Source: Rotaria sordida
Taxonomy: Eukaryota; Rotifera; Eurotatoria; Philodinida; Philodinidae
Direction of reading: 5' to 3'
Assembly: GCA_905250125.1 (NCBI GenBank)
Contig: CAJNOL010000785.1
Span: forward strand, 39,380 to 103,379
DNA: 64,000 nt
Each line of letters starts with the position of its first letter. The first letter of the stretch is position 1. The position numbers and the translations under genes were made by a program. The notes below the pieces were generated by a model. That model was not told where the DNA came from. It did not search any database and was given only the letters and a program-made list of their open reading frames with translations. This document shows positions 1 through 12,897 of this stretch, piece after piece.

Positions 1-557
1 ACAAGTATATTTTGTCGAAATGTTACATCATTCAATTGTAATTCTAATAACTATAACATAGAAACTTTCAATGTAGTAAAATAAACTTTGAATTACTGTA
101 ACCAAAAATATTCGAGTAAATGTTATTTTAATCTGATACTACTACAGTTCAATTTTATTCTAGTACTCAAATACCATATGCAAATATTATGAAAACTCAT
201 AAGATCAAATTTCGATAGAGACAGATTGTTCATTGAGTTTCTTTCTGATTTTTCTTAATCTCAATGCAACCTGTTCATATATTATACAAAAAATCAAATA
301 AGATCAGGGACACATACTTTCAGTTTACTGATTTTCAATGTCACCGTCTCAATGTAGTTGTTACATATTGGCACTAGTGTTCACTGAAGTATCAGAACAT
401 ACTGAAAAATTACTAATTCGTACCGAACTCAAACGCACATTGTTTGGACTCGATGCATGTCTATACACCTTATAATAAGTCTCAAATGATATATTATCTT
501 ATATCGTTCCGTGCATATAATCTATCTCTTTTTTTGCATTTTATATGAATTACTAAC

Positions 558-2520
558 TTTTTCACTTGTTAAATATTTTGCAAAGAATGTATCATCTAAT
601 GAAGCAACAGTTTTAACATTATCTAATTGACTATTTGTAAAAACATCAAGTACTTGATTTGTATTCTAAAGAGAAAATTTTCATTATAAAAAAAACAAAA
701 GATTCTGATGAATATAACATACATGTACAAAAGTATTCCATGACGTTCGTTCCCATAGTTGAAAAGGTTTTGAAAAAAAATCTTGTAATATCCAAAAATT
801 AGTATAAAATTCAGCTGAACTTTTTTGATGTCTATAATAATAAGAAAAAAACGACATAAAAAATAGAAATTTCTATTTAATAATGACTTACAAATCATGA
901 ATTTCACCATCTTCATCGACTTCCATCTTTTTTTCTTTCTATCAAATGTATAATGAAATTTAAAAAAAAATGAATCAAAATATTTTTCTAACAAACTTCT
1001 GGTTCTTCTATTGGTGTCATTGGTTGTTTAGGTTTAGTAAGTTTTGTAACATTTTCCGTATTAAAATGACCTATTTGATTCAAACCTAAATAAAAAAAAC
1101 AAAAGAATTATTAATTGTTTCAAAAAAAAAAACAAATCATATTATTCGTACCAGATTTTTCATTAAGCGGAAAAAGTTGTGCTAAAAATGTCAAAATACG
1201 TCCGGAAAAGACAGTTTTTTGAGTTTTTGATAAACGTTTTAATAAATCTAAAAGTATTCAATGTATTTTAAAAAGCTTTTCTTATAAATACAAAATAGAT
1301 TTATTTACCATTGCACATTCTTAAAAGTACATTTTTAACAGATTGAAAAAAGATTGGCTAAAAAAGTAAATAATTTTATAATAAAAATAATCATTTCATA
1401 GAAATAATAACATACTGATCGCCATATTGAAGCTTTTTCTTCCATAACAACAAATATTCGTTCACTGATATCAATTGTTGTATAAGTAAATAAATCATTG
1501 AATAGATAAACAGGCATTGTTGCTGCAGCAAGTTCTTAAAAGAAGATACAAAAATAATTTCAAAAAAAAACTACATGAAACTTTTTCTAACCATTATGAA
1601 CAGCATCGATAGCAAATCCAATTAAATTTCGAACATTTGTTAAGAATTGATCAGTAACAAATGTTGAAGTTTCCATATCATCAAGATTTGTACCATGTGT
1701 TGTTTCAAATTGTTGTTCCTATAAAAGAATTTATTAAATAAAACTAATCAATTGATCATTCTTACCATAAGACCGAAGAGAACAGATCGAAATGCATGTT
1801 CAACTGCTGTACGATATTCTGGTGAGTTATTTCTATTCAAAAGAAAAGATTAAAATTCTAAGTATTAAGATAAAAAATATTTCAATGCTATATTAATCAT
1901 TATATACGAGATCAAAATATTTTATTAGATGAATTAAATACAAAAAAGAAAAGAAAAATAAATTTCTAAAGAAATATGATATCGAATTTTAAGTTATGCA
2001 TTTTTCTCACGAAAGTATCTCTTCAGATATCAAATTGTTTTTCGACTGAAACAATGTTTATTTAATGAGTAATAGAAAACTCTTGAATCGTTTAGTTTTT
2101 CGAGTCTTTGTTCTTAAGATATCGAAATTTTACTGGGTTTTTCATCCTATCAGGTCACGTAGAAAATCAACTTTCGACTTGAAACTTTACACGAATAAAG
2201 TTCTTAATGAGATTAGTTCGTTGGGCAAGTCATAGTTTTTATTATCTCCTATCTTGAGATATTCAACATTGTAGGCTAAATATGAGCTCAGTGAATGAGT
2301 CAAAGTTTGGATAGTTCTTCGCGTTAGTAAAATTATCTTTTAAAATGCATTTACTTACTTATTAATAACTTCACGAATTTTTTGAGTATTCCACTCCGAT
2401 TTCTTAAGATCAGTCTATTAAAACAAATAAATTATCTTTTATTATTTTTCAAATATCAAATCTTTTTACTTCGACATTTTGTCTAATAAATTCAAATGAT
2501 GATGACATTTTTTCAATCAT
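558..2520 (-). CDS. THOC1: THO complex subunit 1 (THOC1), N-terminal half, runs off the window
   Basis: THOC1 is a core subunit of the nuclear THO/TREX complex that couples transcription to mRNA export. Spliced exons read in order resemble human THOC1. They include an early block [14 protein letters not shown], then [16 protein letters not shown], then [17 protein letters not shown], a short acidic stretch [12 protein letters not shown], and [17 protein letters not shown], ending in KYLTSEK at 558. The human protein continues with about 400 more residues including a death domain; those exons must lie left of base 1, because nothing matching is visible in 1-557. Start chosen: ATG at 2520, with a second in-frame ATG at 2508. 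A TTTTCAG directly precedes the ATG, so a 5' UTR intron or trans-splice site is possible. Several donors are GTTTGT or GTTAGT rather than GTAAG. The intron at about 1841-2362 carries a repeat fragment. AP3D1 ends 377 bp upstream on the same strand. Confidence 0.88.
1980..2330. repeat. Repeat fragment in THOC1 intron, related to the RCC1-intron element
   Basis: The intron is about 520 bp, long for this genome. Its middle, around 2060-2200, matches in reverse orientation the element at 40907-41323. Shared short blocks include GAGTAATAGAAAA, TTCTTAAGATATCGAA and a GAAACTTTACAC-type block. Only part of the element is recognisable and no second arm is seen, so I read it as a truncated copy. Confidence 0.55.
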
Positions 2521-2897
2521 CTGAAAAAAAAATCGATAATGATTAAATATATATTCGTCATTAAGTATTACACATAATAATCATGGAAATGGAATAATTA
2601 ATTTTAAAAAAAAAAACATACACATACAAATTGACTACAATCATTCGGCACAAGAAAATATTTCGATATTCACGTAGGAATTTGTTTGTGTGGCAGAAAA
2701 TTAAATATGCTTAGTCTGTTTGTCTCTATCTGATACATAAAGATATTGCTTTGTATATTAACGGTAAAAATTACTGTTTTAAAATCAATATTGTCTACGA
2801 GAAAGAAAAAAAAAGAAGGATTAAAAATAATACATGGAATGCAACGAAAGAAGAAAAACAAAAGACATGACTAAGAACAAAACAAAAAAAGATATTA

Positions 2898-5800
2898 TCA
2901 TTTGATAAAATTTTTTATTTCTTCCATTAAATTAGATAGAAAATGTGTTTCAGTTGATTTACCATTAATTGAAATACCATTTTGAGAATTCTTTAAAAGT
3001 AAAAACAAACAAAAAAAAATAAAGTATATCTTTTATTCAAAAATAAATATTAATACATACAGTTGATTTAAATAGAAAAGCAATTGGATGTCCAAGAATT
3101 GTTTCTGAATATAATGATGCAGCTGAATTAATTTTATCAACAACTGAAATAATAAAGATAGATGATATTTATTCTTTAGAATCAATTTAACTTACCAGTT
3201 AATCGATATGTTTGACAAATTGTATTAATTAATGATGAAAAATCTTGACTAGATGATGAAATACTAATATTCGATTGACTTGTTAAAGTACCTGAGCTCA
3301 TTAACTCAGCAAAGGCATCACTTAAAAACAAAACAACATTTTATATATAACACAACAGGAAGGAACATAAAGATCATCTTCAGTTTCTCTCCATTCCATA
3401 GTTTATCTAATGCAAAATTTCATGAGAAATCGTTCACAGTTTTTTATGCTGATTCCAAATATATTATTTGTTTTGACGCAAACTCTACTTTTTACAATCG
3501 AAACTTGTCAAAGATCGGTGAAAAAAGTTTTACCAGAGAATAATCATATGATGCATTGTTGATTGACATAGTTTTCAGTTGAAAATGTCCTAGTATCAGA
3601 AAATTTATAATCAATAATTTAAGCGAAAATGAGTCTGGATCCTTCAGAAATCCTTTTATTTTGTTACTAAAAGATGTCTTATCAAATTCTGCATTAGCTA
3701 AACTATAAATGAAGGAAAATTGACATGATGGCTTTTTAGTGCCTCTGTACTTTTTAAAAATGAAAAAAATTATTCTCACGGATCAAGAGATTTTTTTCGT
3801 AAATATTGTGAACAAGGTAAATCAAGTTTAAATTCAATTGTATCTGTTTGGATTTCATTCGATGATTTCTAAATAAATATATCAAAAGAATTCTTTGAAA
3901 AACTATGCGTTTTTTTTTAAATTCTTACATTTATTGAATGAGTTAATGTAGTTTTTAATTTTTGTTGAAATGATATATCATTAATAGCAAAATAAATATG
4001 TATATAATTTTGTGAATATGGAAAAAGACTTATTGATGGAAATGAGACATGATTTGCACTTGTTGTATTGAGTAATTTTGAACTTAAACTATCAATAACA
4101 TGAATATCAATATGATCAATTATGGATGATGTACGATTTTTTAATAAAAATGTTACATCTAATTGAGCAGTTGATGGTGTTGGAATGGTGAAAGTTTCCT
4201 ATAAATAATCAGATTTTAATTCAATTGATATTATAAAACTTCATTAAAGTTCATCGAGACTAAAATGTTTCTTGTTATTATATTCTTAACAATGTTAAAA
4301 TCGCAACCCCTCACTTTGTGCTCTTTAAAATGACATTGTTAAAAAATAGCTTCTATTATCCATTTCAAAATATAATGTGCTCCACTGTTTTTTGAATAAT
4401 TCGAGAACGCAAACAGCTAGAGATCTGCGCTTTTCACAAATCGAAAGAGGAGACGAGGGCACGTCTTTTCCTCCAATATTGTATAAGACGAAATCATTTT
4501 AAAATCAGCCATTTTTGCAAGACATCGAAAAAAATGTACAAAGACAATCTGTCATTCAGATGAAATTTTGACAATAAGAAAATTTGCTTAAAAATCAAAA
4601 GAATTCCATAATTTTTATGCGAGCAAATAGACGACTTTATTTGCTTAACGTTAGGATAGAGGAAGATAATCATTCCAATTAGATCTTGAATTATTGATCT
4701 GAAGTTCTTCTCTATAGGTCACATGCCAAAATCAAAATTTCATCGAAATGATAGATCGTTTTCATGCACCTTTTGTCGTGTTTTGCAGAAATTACTGGTT
4801 TTAAAATGACTTTCGTCTTATACAATATTGGAGAAAAAGACGTGCCCCCGTCTCCTCTTTCGATTGATGAAAACCACAGATCTCTAGCTGCTTGCGTTCT
4901 CAAGTTATTGAAAAAACACTGGAGCACATTATATTTTGAAATGGACAATAGAACCTGAAAACAACCGTGTCGGGTTTTTTTTAGAAATCTTGGCAAAAGA
5001 AAACTCTATTGACTATTAAAGCCACTATCTGGAATTTGAGCTAAGTGGTTAACATTGCTGTTAAACTTTTTTTCACCACTTTATATGTTATATAGATGGA
5101 CGATCTTGTGATCTCTCTCTTTTCCTCTCAAGTCAGATATATAAAAGTTGCTGTTTTTTTTCCTATGTAAAATTAAAGGAGATCCTAACAGACAAAAGTC
5201 TGTCATCAAGTATCTGATCACTTGGATTATATTTCAGAAAGTTTCAGCTAGATTAACTGAATACTAAGAAGTCGATGTTTGTATGTCAATGAGAAATAGA
5301 GAGTAGACACTATTGTTGTGAGCTAGAGTTTATTGTAATAACCAATAGTATACATCTTAATTCGAAATGATCTAATTCAGGATACTTCATAGAGAAAATG
5401 AAACTTTGTTGAAAGCTATTTCGAAATTATGATTATGTAAGTAATTTAAAGCTAACTAGAAGAAAAGCTTGATAAGCTAGATTGTCAATGATTATATGTT
5501 GTCGGTCTCAAATGTTTTGAATTAGTAAAATTTATGATAGTTAGAGAGCTGCGTGCCCATGTTTTCGTGGATTCCACTAGAGATGTGCGAGACCGGAACT
5601 ACGAGAACAAAAATTGTGCTAATCGAAGGTAAAGATTATAATTAAATATTCTATGGTTTTAAGTGAATTATCTTATAAATCATATCAATCAGAATATAGT
5701 TCCAAAGAGATGGCCTAAAAAAGTGTTAGTTATCGACTAAGTAAATCAAAAAACTAGTATTGAAGAATTTTTTTTTAGACGTGATACGAATAAATTCTGG

Positions 5801-8800
5801 AATAGTTTTCTTTAGATCAAGACCAAAACAAATGTGATCTCGCACATCTCTAACCCCGACAATAGGCAAAACTTTGAATCTAAATCCTACCAGATCTGGA
5901 AGGACCTGCAGCTCTTCCATCATAGTATGTGTTCTCAACGAATACTTAGGTTTTGACTTTTAGAATTTATCATCGAACCGAAAAAGTAATAATTTCAATA
6001 GAATATGGCTTTTATAGAATTGTTGTCTTTCTGTTTCTTATTGTCGCCAATAAATATTATGGCAAGTCTTCAGTATAGAGTTTTATCAAATTTGTGATTC
6101 AAAATGAACAGAAATGTGAAAATGTTCATTTCTAACGAAGAATGATTATGCTTACAATTGTTAAATAATCAGATTCAGCTGCTAGTTTGTAGACATTTTG
6201 TTCATTATATTGTTGATTGGATGTACTTGTTGGATTAATATCATCGCTCATCATATCGAATAGAAGTGGTGCCGAATTATCATTATTTGTTGATTTTTTT
6301 TCTTTAGTTTTCTTTTTCTTTGGTTTTGCTTCGGTAGTTGTAGTAGTAGGAGGAGGAGGAGGAGGAGGAGCAGCAGCTGTTGTGTTACTTGGTGATGGTA
6401 CAACACTTTCTTTTTCATCATCAGCAGGTGATAATAATTCTTTATAATCACTGCGTTCTCGTTTACTTTTAGATTTAGATGTCGATGATTTTTCTTCTTT
6501 TTCAATTGCTTTCTTTTTCTTTGGTTTTTTTTGTTTTTCCATTATTGTCGGTGGATTTTCAACTGGTTTTGCAATTGGTTCTTGTATTTCTGTTGGTGGT
6601 GTTGACATTTTTTGTAGAGGTTTTTCATCTAAATCAATATTAAGTGCTCGATGTGGATCATATTTTTTATTTTTTCCAACAGGTTGATCATTTTCGTTAT
6701 CTTCATTACCACTTTCTGTTACACCTTCAGGTAATTCTCCACCACGGGTTACTTTAATTGTTGGATATAAATCATCATCATTATCATCAACTGTTGTAAG
6801 TTCTGAGTTTTTCGATGTTTTCTTTCCTTTTTTTGATGATCCACTATCTGATTTGGATTTTTTCTTTAAACGTCGATTTTCTTCATCAATTTTTGCTTGA
6901 CGATATAATTGATCCGCCAGTGATAATTGTAAATTTGCAGGAATAGTTCCTTTTGATGATGTGACTTGAGAACGATCAGCATTATTTGGAAGAGTTGAAG
7001 ATACTTCAGTCTAGAAATAGAAAAAAAAAGAAATTAAGTTCGTTTAATAAAAAAAAAAAAAAAAGATCTTCAAATACAACATACTTTTTGTAATGATTTA
7101 ATTTTTGTTGAATCTTTTATATAGAATGGATTCATTTTTTCGCTTTGTTTTCTTTTTTCACGTTGTTCTTCTATTTCTTCAGTACTTGGTTCAACATAAT
7201 TTTTTGTTCTATTAGAATCTGATTGATCTCCACTATATGAATCAAGATTACTTCCATGGTAATAATTTTCTGTATTATCACCAGAAAATAAACTTTGATT
7301 ATGTGTATTATCAAAATGTCTAGGTTTTATTTCGGATTCTTCATCACTTTCCGATGGTGGATCATTTATCCATGCATCCAAATCCAAACTAAAATAATTA
7401 TACAACAAAATTAAATTTCAAAAATTTCATATGTATATATATATATATTTACCCATTTGGTATAGCAACTTTTCGTTGAGCTTTAGCAGCAACTGGATTA
7501 AGAACACCATCAAAAAGACCTGATAATTCATTAACATTAAATTCATGTTTTTCAAGTAATTTTAATACTGATTTAAGAATATTTAAAATTACACTTGCCT
7601 AAATAAATAAATGATATTTTTTTTTTGCTTATTTCTTCTTTATTTTTAAATAAATTACATACCCGTTCTTGTGCTTCAACATCACCACTTGATAAAAATA
7701 CAGACATTCTATCAATTGACATTGAAATAAGTTCTTTAATTATTGTTTCATTATTATTTAATGTTATTATTATATATGTTATTATTTTAAGAATATTTTG
7801 ATAATAAACAGATTGAATATGACCAGGAAATAATGTAATTTTTGTATTAAGCATTGATTCAAGAGTTTTTTGTGGATCTTTTAAATATCTTTAAAATAAC
7901 AGAAAATATTTCTTTATAATTTCATAAATTTTTTTGTTTCATTATAAATACTTACGAACTAAATTCACCACAAATCCATGCAGCTGCGTATAAAACTTCA
8001 GCAATATTTGAAGAATTTGAACCAACAATAAAAACATGAGCATTTTCAAGAAGAACAGCCTAAAATAATTTTATTACAAAAGATGAATAAAAAGAAAAAG
8101 TCTATACGAAATTTTACCATTTGGTGACAAGCAAATTCTCGAATTGATTCAACACGAACAGCAACATCAAGTAATTGTAATGAAATAAGACTACCATGTT
8201 TTGTACCTTCAAGACGAGTCAATTCGACCAAAATACTTATATACCTATATAGATAAATAATTTTTTATCACAACAAAGAAGGTATATATATATATGTAAA
8301 ACAAACCATTCAAAATTTGTTATATGTTGATAATCATTTTGACTACAAATATCAATTATTTTAGATAATAATTCATCTCGATAATGTGTTCCTTCAGCTT
8401 TATTCATATGAACCATTAATTTACGTGCAACTTCCATTAGATTTTTTTTTGATACCTAATTAAATAAATAATCATAAAGAGTCTTTCATAAGCTTCGGAT
8501 CTCAATGAAAATTAGTTTATATGTAAATAAAGAGTGATTCCTATTCAACTATATCTATATGAGTTTCGAGTACTTAGGACAATATTTTAAATGACATATT
8601 ATCTGATAGCATTATCTCTTTTAAGAATAATGATATAAATAGAAGTAATGGGATAATTAGAGTGTGGGTACAGAGAATAGTCACATCCGTACCTTAGACA
8701 CTATGTATAATTGTATTACGTTACATACGATGAATTTATAGTTTATTAAAACTTCTCAAAAAAAAAAAAACACTGGTTGATTTTGAGATTTTAATTATCA

Positions 8801-11800
8801 CATTTCTTCCATTTATATCACTATTATTAAACGCGATAATGTACTATTTAAAACATCGTCCTAAATACTCGAAACTCATATAGATGCAGTTGGATAGAAA
8901 TCATTCTTTTTATTTACATATAAACTAATTTCCGTTGAGACCTAGAATTTATGGGATGCTCTTTATCTTTATTAATTTCTCAATAAAATATTCTTTGTTT
9001 TGTTTTTACCATTCCCGATAGAAGATCAAGTGCTCGTAAACGAATCGATTCATCTTTATCATCAAGACATTGCATAATTAAATCATGATGTGCTTGTACA
9101 CTTTTTGGATGTGTTTGTAAAATTTTTGACATAGCAAGTAAACCAAGATATTTTACTAAATAAATATATTTTATTTAATTAATTGATTAATTTCAATTTT
9201 ATTTCTTACAATTTTGATCTGAATCTTCAATAAGTATACGAAGTTTTTGTACACATAATTGAATAGAAGCATTATGATTTGGTAAACCAGATGAAATTGA
9301 AACAAGAACTTTCAAGATGAAAAAGAAAAAAAAAATCATAAATTTAATCATGATTTATTATTATTTCTTTACCAGCAATTACAGTATTAATACACTCATA
9401 AAGTAAAGACATTGCTGATGTACTATGAATTAAATTTGTCAATGGTTCAATTAATTTTCTACCTAATCTTGGTTCTAATGGTGTTAATGCACCAAACTAA
9501 AAAAAAAAATTCATTATTTAAAAACAAAAAAAGGGAAAAATTTTTATTTATTTTTATACCAATTTTATAATTTTAATTAATACCCAATTATTTGCTGATG
9601 TTGTCATAAGACGAAAAAAGATTGGTGCTAATGCAAGATAATTTTTTGGATTACGTCTTGCTAATTCACAAATAACATTAACAGCTGCTGCTTGTACACC
9701 TGACGAACAAAAACAAAAAACCAATAATAATAAATTTTAGATTTCAATTTTATTTCTTTTAATTATTAATTAATAAAAACCTGGATCAGGATCTTCAAGT
9801 TTTTCACGTAAACGTGGAAATGCTGGTTTAAGTGCATCAGGATTATTTAAAAATACTTTATATAAAAGTAGAACTGCTCGTTTACGAATATATGGTTTCG
9901 TTGATGTCATCTTAATTGAATTAAAATTTATTTACATATAACCAAAAAAAAAAAACAAAATAGATTCATGTCTCTTACAAGACTCATTATATCATTTGCT
10001 AAATCTCGTGCAAGATCAGCATTAATAAAACATGAAAGGCCACTCATAGCAATTCCAGCTTCATACATAGATGAACTATTCAAATCCTACGAATAATAGT
10101 TTTATTATGAAAAATAAAAAATAAAAAAAAACAAAAAAATTTACTTTTCGAATCATATTTGTTGTTAACATTACTACATCAGTTCCTTCGTGAAAACTTT
10201 GTGAAGCAGCTAAATAACCAATTCGCTAAAATTACAGTGACATATGTTTTCAATGAAAATAGAAATAAGTTCATATTATCTTAATCGTATTTTCTGAAAA
10301 ACGTTATTAAATTATAAATATCTATTTTTTAGGTCAGTGCTGTCAGATAAATTTTTTCGAAATCCTATTACGAAGTTTCATGATTTCAAACAGAGATTTT
10401 GAATAATACAAATTAAAAAATCTCGATCTGAATAATGATCATTCAAAATCGCAAAGTCTGATAAACTGTACTCGAAGATCATAGTTAATTCTTCTTTAAC
10501 TATACATATTATTCATGTTCATTGGTGTTGGTTTTTCTATAAATTAAAATCAAAATTTATCGACAAATTCAACTCTTCTCATACAGAAAAATATAAATAT
10601 AAAGGTTATCTTTTTAAATGATGAAATAACACTGACGAAGAAATCATTCTAACTTAAAAATCGCTTTTGAGTTTGGGCTCTATGCATAAGGACGTCTCGA
10701 CCTTTTCTAAAGAGTTATAGCTATTTTACTGAAATTTTGCTCATAAATAAGCATACTTGTAAGGTGCCGATAATTCGAACTTCAATTAAAATTTTTTTTT
10801 TGTCTTGTTTACACGTGGTTTGGTAGAAGATGAATTACTGATCACAATAAAGCTAGCTTTTAGCGTTAATAGACGCTCTGTTAAATTGATTTTAAACCCA
10901 AAAACCTTTTGATAGTGGCGCCTCGAACTGTGCTTACCGCAATACCTATAGGTAGTTTTTGCAAACCTATCTAGTGTTTATAGTTAAGCGAGGAAGTCAA
11001 GCGTTGCATCCCGTTTGTTTTGTCGTGACACAAGTCACAAAAGTACGGATTAATTTTTGTATTATTTTGTTCTCTTCTTGAGTAATCGTATTTACTGAAG
11101 GACCATAGCCTTTTTAACCAATATTCAGTGATTTTCGAGTTCACATCAGACTTTTATCAGAAAAACAAATACAGCTTTGAAATCAGTGCAAAAAATTGAG
11201 TCAATTTGGCAAATTACATTTTTCAGGTTTTAGAGTCAGAGAATTATAATTTATGTATTAGCATCAAAAATGAAAGTTATCAAATTGACTCGAAAAATAT
11301 TTTCTTTGATTCAGTTTTTTTTTATGTTGATTTCGAATCTGTTATTTGAATTTCGGAGAAAAAGTTTAATTTAAATTCGACAATCATTGAATACTCGCCA
11401 AAAAATTCTATGGTTCTTATACGAATAAGATTTCTCAGCAAGAGAACAAAATAAAAAGAAAAGTGATGCGTACTTTTCTGATGAATCTAACGAGATATAA
11501 TGTCTGGTACCCTCGCTTAACCAAAAATACTAGATAGATTTATAAAAACAACCTATAGGTATTGCAGTGAGCACAACTCGAAGCGCGACTATCAAAAGAC
11601 TTTTAGATTTAAAATTGGTTTAATAGAGCCTCCATTAACAATAAGAATTAGGTTTTTTTGTGATTAATAGTTTACGCTCTATCACCCATGTGTAGAAAAA
11701 AAGACAAAAACAAATTTACTAGAAGTCCGAATCGCCCACACCTTAACTATAATGTCGCGAAAATTTCAATTCAAACGAATGATTCGTTCGTAGAAAAAGG

Positions 11801-12675
11801 AGTGGCTTTTGAAAATTCAATATCTCGTAAAGGAAACATTCTTTTGAACTGAAATTTTTAGAACATTCTAGTTACAAATACGCCTATTTGTGGACAAAAT
11901 TTCAGGTCAGTATATTTTCATTCAATTCCTTTGTATATATAGTGTTATAGATTAAAATTTTAGTTAATATGCTATAACTTTGTAGGAAGGCTTAGGGGCT
12001 CTTATCATTTTAAAGTTTTCAACATCTCATGGGAATGTAACTTATACATAGAATTCAAATTTAAAAGCGATTTTTTAATTAGAAAGATTTCTTCATGAGA
12101 ACCATCGTTTCTATTGTGATTGATATATTCTTCTATCTGTAATTTCTTGCTTATTTCTGATGTGATTATTTTGTTCCTCTTTCTTAAATTCATTTCCGTT
12201 ATTTTTGTCTTGTATTATAAAGAAAATACAAAAAAAAAATTAAAACATACTTTAAATGTAAATTTATTTGAACTCATTACTTCAATAATATTAAATGAAC
12301 TCCATGATATATCATAACCAAGCATTTGAAGCTTAAACAAAAGAAAAAAAAAATTTTTCATAAAATTATTTTTCTATATGTACAAATTTCATACATAAGT
12401 TAATTTATTAACAGCATTTGCTTTAATTGCCATATTATCTTGTTTAAGTTCTTGTTTTATTTCATCAATAGCTTCATTAATATATTTCGCCTTAAATATT
12501 CATATGAAATTAATTTAGATATCAAATAAAAAAAACAACAACATTGAAATAAATATCTTACTTCATTATCTTTATGATTTCGAATTCCTCGTACAAGATC
12601 ATGTAAACTTTTATCAAACATTGGTCCAAAACTATCTTTTGCTTTTTTTACTACTTGGTCCATTGTTGTCGACAT
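2898..12675 (-). CDS. AP3D1: AP-3 complex subunit delta (delta-adaptin)
   Basis: Delta is a large subunit of the AP-3 adaptor that sorts cargo from endosome/TGN to lysosome-related organelles. About 22 exons can be followed. The N-terminus FDKSLHDLVRGIRNHKDNE is nearly the human sequence. HEAT-like trunk segments follow, for example PYIRKRAVLLLYKVF, GVQAAAVNVICELARRNPKN, NNWVLIKIIKLF and YRDELLSKIIDICSQNDYQ. The hinge begins LDLDAWINDPPSESDEE, NPFYIK and then a large exon (about 6150-7010) with Lys-rich KPKKKKTKEKK, a seven-proline run and poly-Thr. The C-terminal ear and sigma-like tail end NLMEEIKNFIK at 2900. The ATG at 12675 is chosen because family similarity begins there; upstream in-frame codons extend to 12798. 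It is head-to-head with SLC35B1. Long introns at about 3321-3780, 4200-6150, 8455-9010 and 10230-12250 hold inverted-repeat elements. Length and domain order are normal for the family. Confidence 0.93.
3357..3746. repeat. Imperfect inverted-repeat element in AP3D1 intron
   Basis: The arms face each other: ATAGTTTATCTAATGCAAAA near 3399 matches in reverse TGCATTAGCTAAACTAT near 3696-3712. The similarity extends outwards with mismatches to about 3357 and 3746. Small open frames inside on both strands are a by-product and look non-coding. Confidence 0.6.
4351..4954. mobile_element. Foldback element with ~230 bp inverted arms, in AP3D1 intron
   Basis: The left arm (about 4351-4580) and right arm (about 4725-4954) are reverse complements with few mismatches. 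The outer ends read TTCTATTATCCATTTCAAAA and its complement; inside are GTGCTCCA, AGAGATCTG, GAGGAGACG and TATTGTATAAGACGAAA, each mirrored. The loop is about 140 bp. No transposase frame and no clear target-site duplication are visible. Frames crossing the arms (about 64 and 94 codons) are mirror artefacts. Confidence 0.8.
5578..5852. mobile_element. Small MITE with TAGAGATGTGCGAGA terminal inverted repeats
   Basis: The termini TAGAGATGTGCGAGA and TCTCGCACATCTCTA are perfect inverted repeats 275 bp apart inside an AP3D1 intron. The first 11 bases are the same as those of the 93-bp element at 57246-57338. Flanking 8-mers GATTCCAC and ACCCCGAC do not form a convincing duplication. No coding capacity. 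The TAGAG-type ends would fit a hAT-like non-autonomous element; that is inference. Confidence 0.6.
8472..8975. mobile_element. Foldback element with ~150 bp arms, in AP3D1 intron
   Basis: The left arm contains AAATTAGTTTATATGTAAAT, ATCTATATGAGTTTCGAGTA and TTAGGAC. The right arm contains the reverse complements of all three in reverse order (about 8815-8975). The loop of about 190 bp is unrelated. It fills nearly the whole intron between two HEAT-repeat exons of AP3D1. Confidence 0.78.
10634..12096. mobile_element. Outer foldback element, apparently interrupted by a second one
   Basis: The outer ends read GAAGAAATCATTCTAACTT then AAATCGCTTTTGAG at the left, and the reverse complement with mismatches at the right (12040-12096). 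The same GAAGAAAT..ATCGCTTTTGA terminus is found on the element at 48438-49028, and matching internal blocks (TTTACTG, GAACTGAAATTTT, CCTATTTGT) flank the inner element. I infer an older element split by insertion of the one at 10761-11744. The whole composite sits in one AP3D1 intron. Confidence 0.6.
10761..11744. mobile_element. Nested ~1 kb element with ~233 bp terminal inverted repeats
   Basis: The left arm 10761-10993 runs from AAGGTG to AAGCGAGG. The right arm 11511-11744 is its reverse complement with about one mismatch in six, including the block CAATACCTATAGGT on both sides. The roughly 515 bp between the arms has no recognisable coding sequence. Confidence 0.78.
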
Positions 12676-12897
12676 TGTTATATTTACATAAAATAAATGA
12701 AGAAGAAACAAATTTCTTCCTTCAAGATAGTTCATCAACCATTGATCATTGTCATTTTCCTTTCTCATATTTTTATGATAGATGTCATACGATTTCATTC
12801 ATTCACTTTTTCTTTCCTAAATGATTATATTTCTTCGTTCCATATTTTAGTTTAGATCTGTTCGGTTATAAAAAAAAAAAGAAAACAACAACTCACA
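12676..12897. promoter_or_regulatory. Shared upstream region of AP3D1 (-) and SLC35B1 (+)
   Basis: Only 222 bp separate the two opposed start codons, so both promoters must lie here or overlap the 5' exons. The stretch is AT-rich with no TATA box that I would single out. A bidirectional promoter is inferred from geometry alone. Confidence 0.5.

Noticed and set aside
1..557. Next THOC1 exon
   Set aside because: No sequence resembling the expected continuation (LMDLQ.. FRRHILLQ) could be found; presumably intron or outside the window.
4712..4996. Opposed open frames of 94 and 64 codons
   Set aside because: They lie on an arm of the foldback element and reflect its low stop density, not a gene.
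6217..6447. Plus-strand open frame with a glycine run
   Set aside because: Antisense of the Lys/Pro-rich hinge exon of AP3D1; the Gly run is the complement of the proline codons.
6251..6505. Minus-strand frame with a leucine run
   Set aside because: Out-of-frame reading of the same AP3D1 exon.
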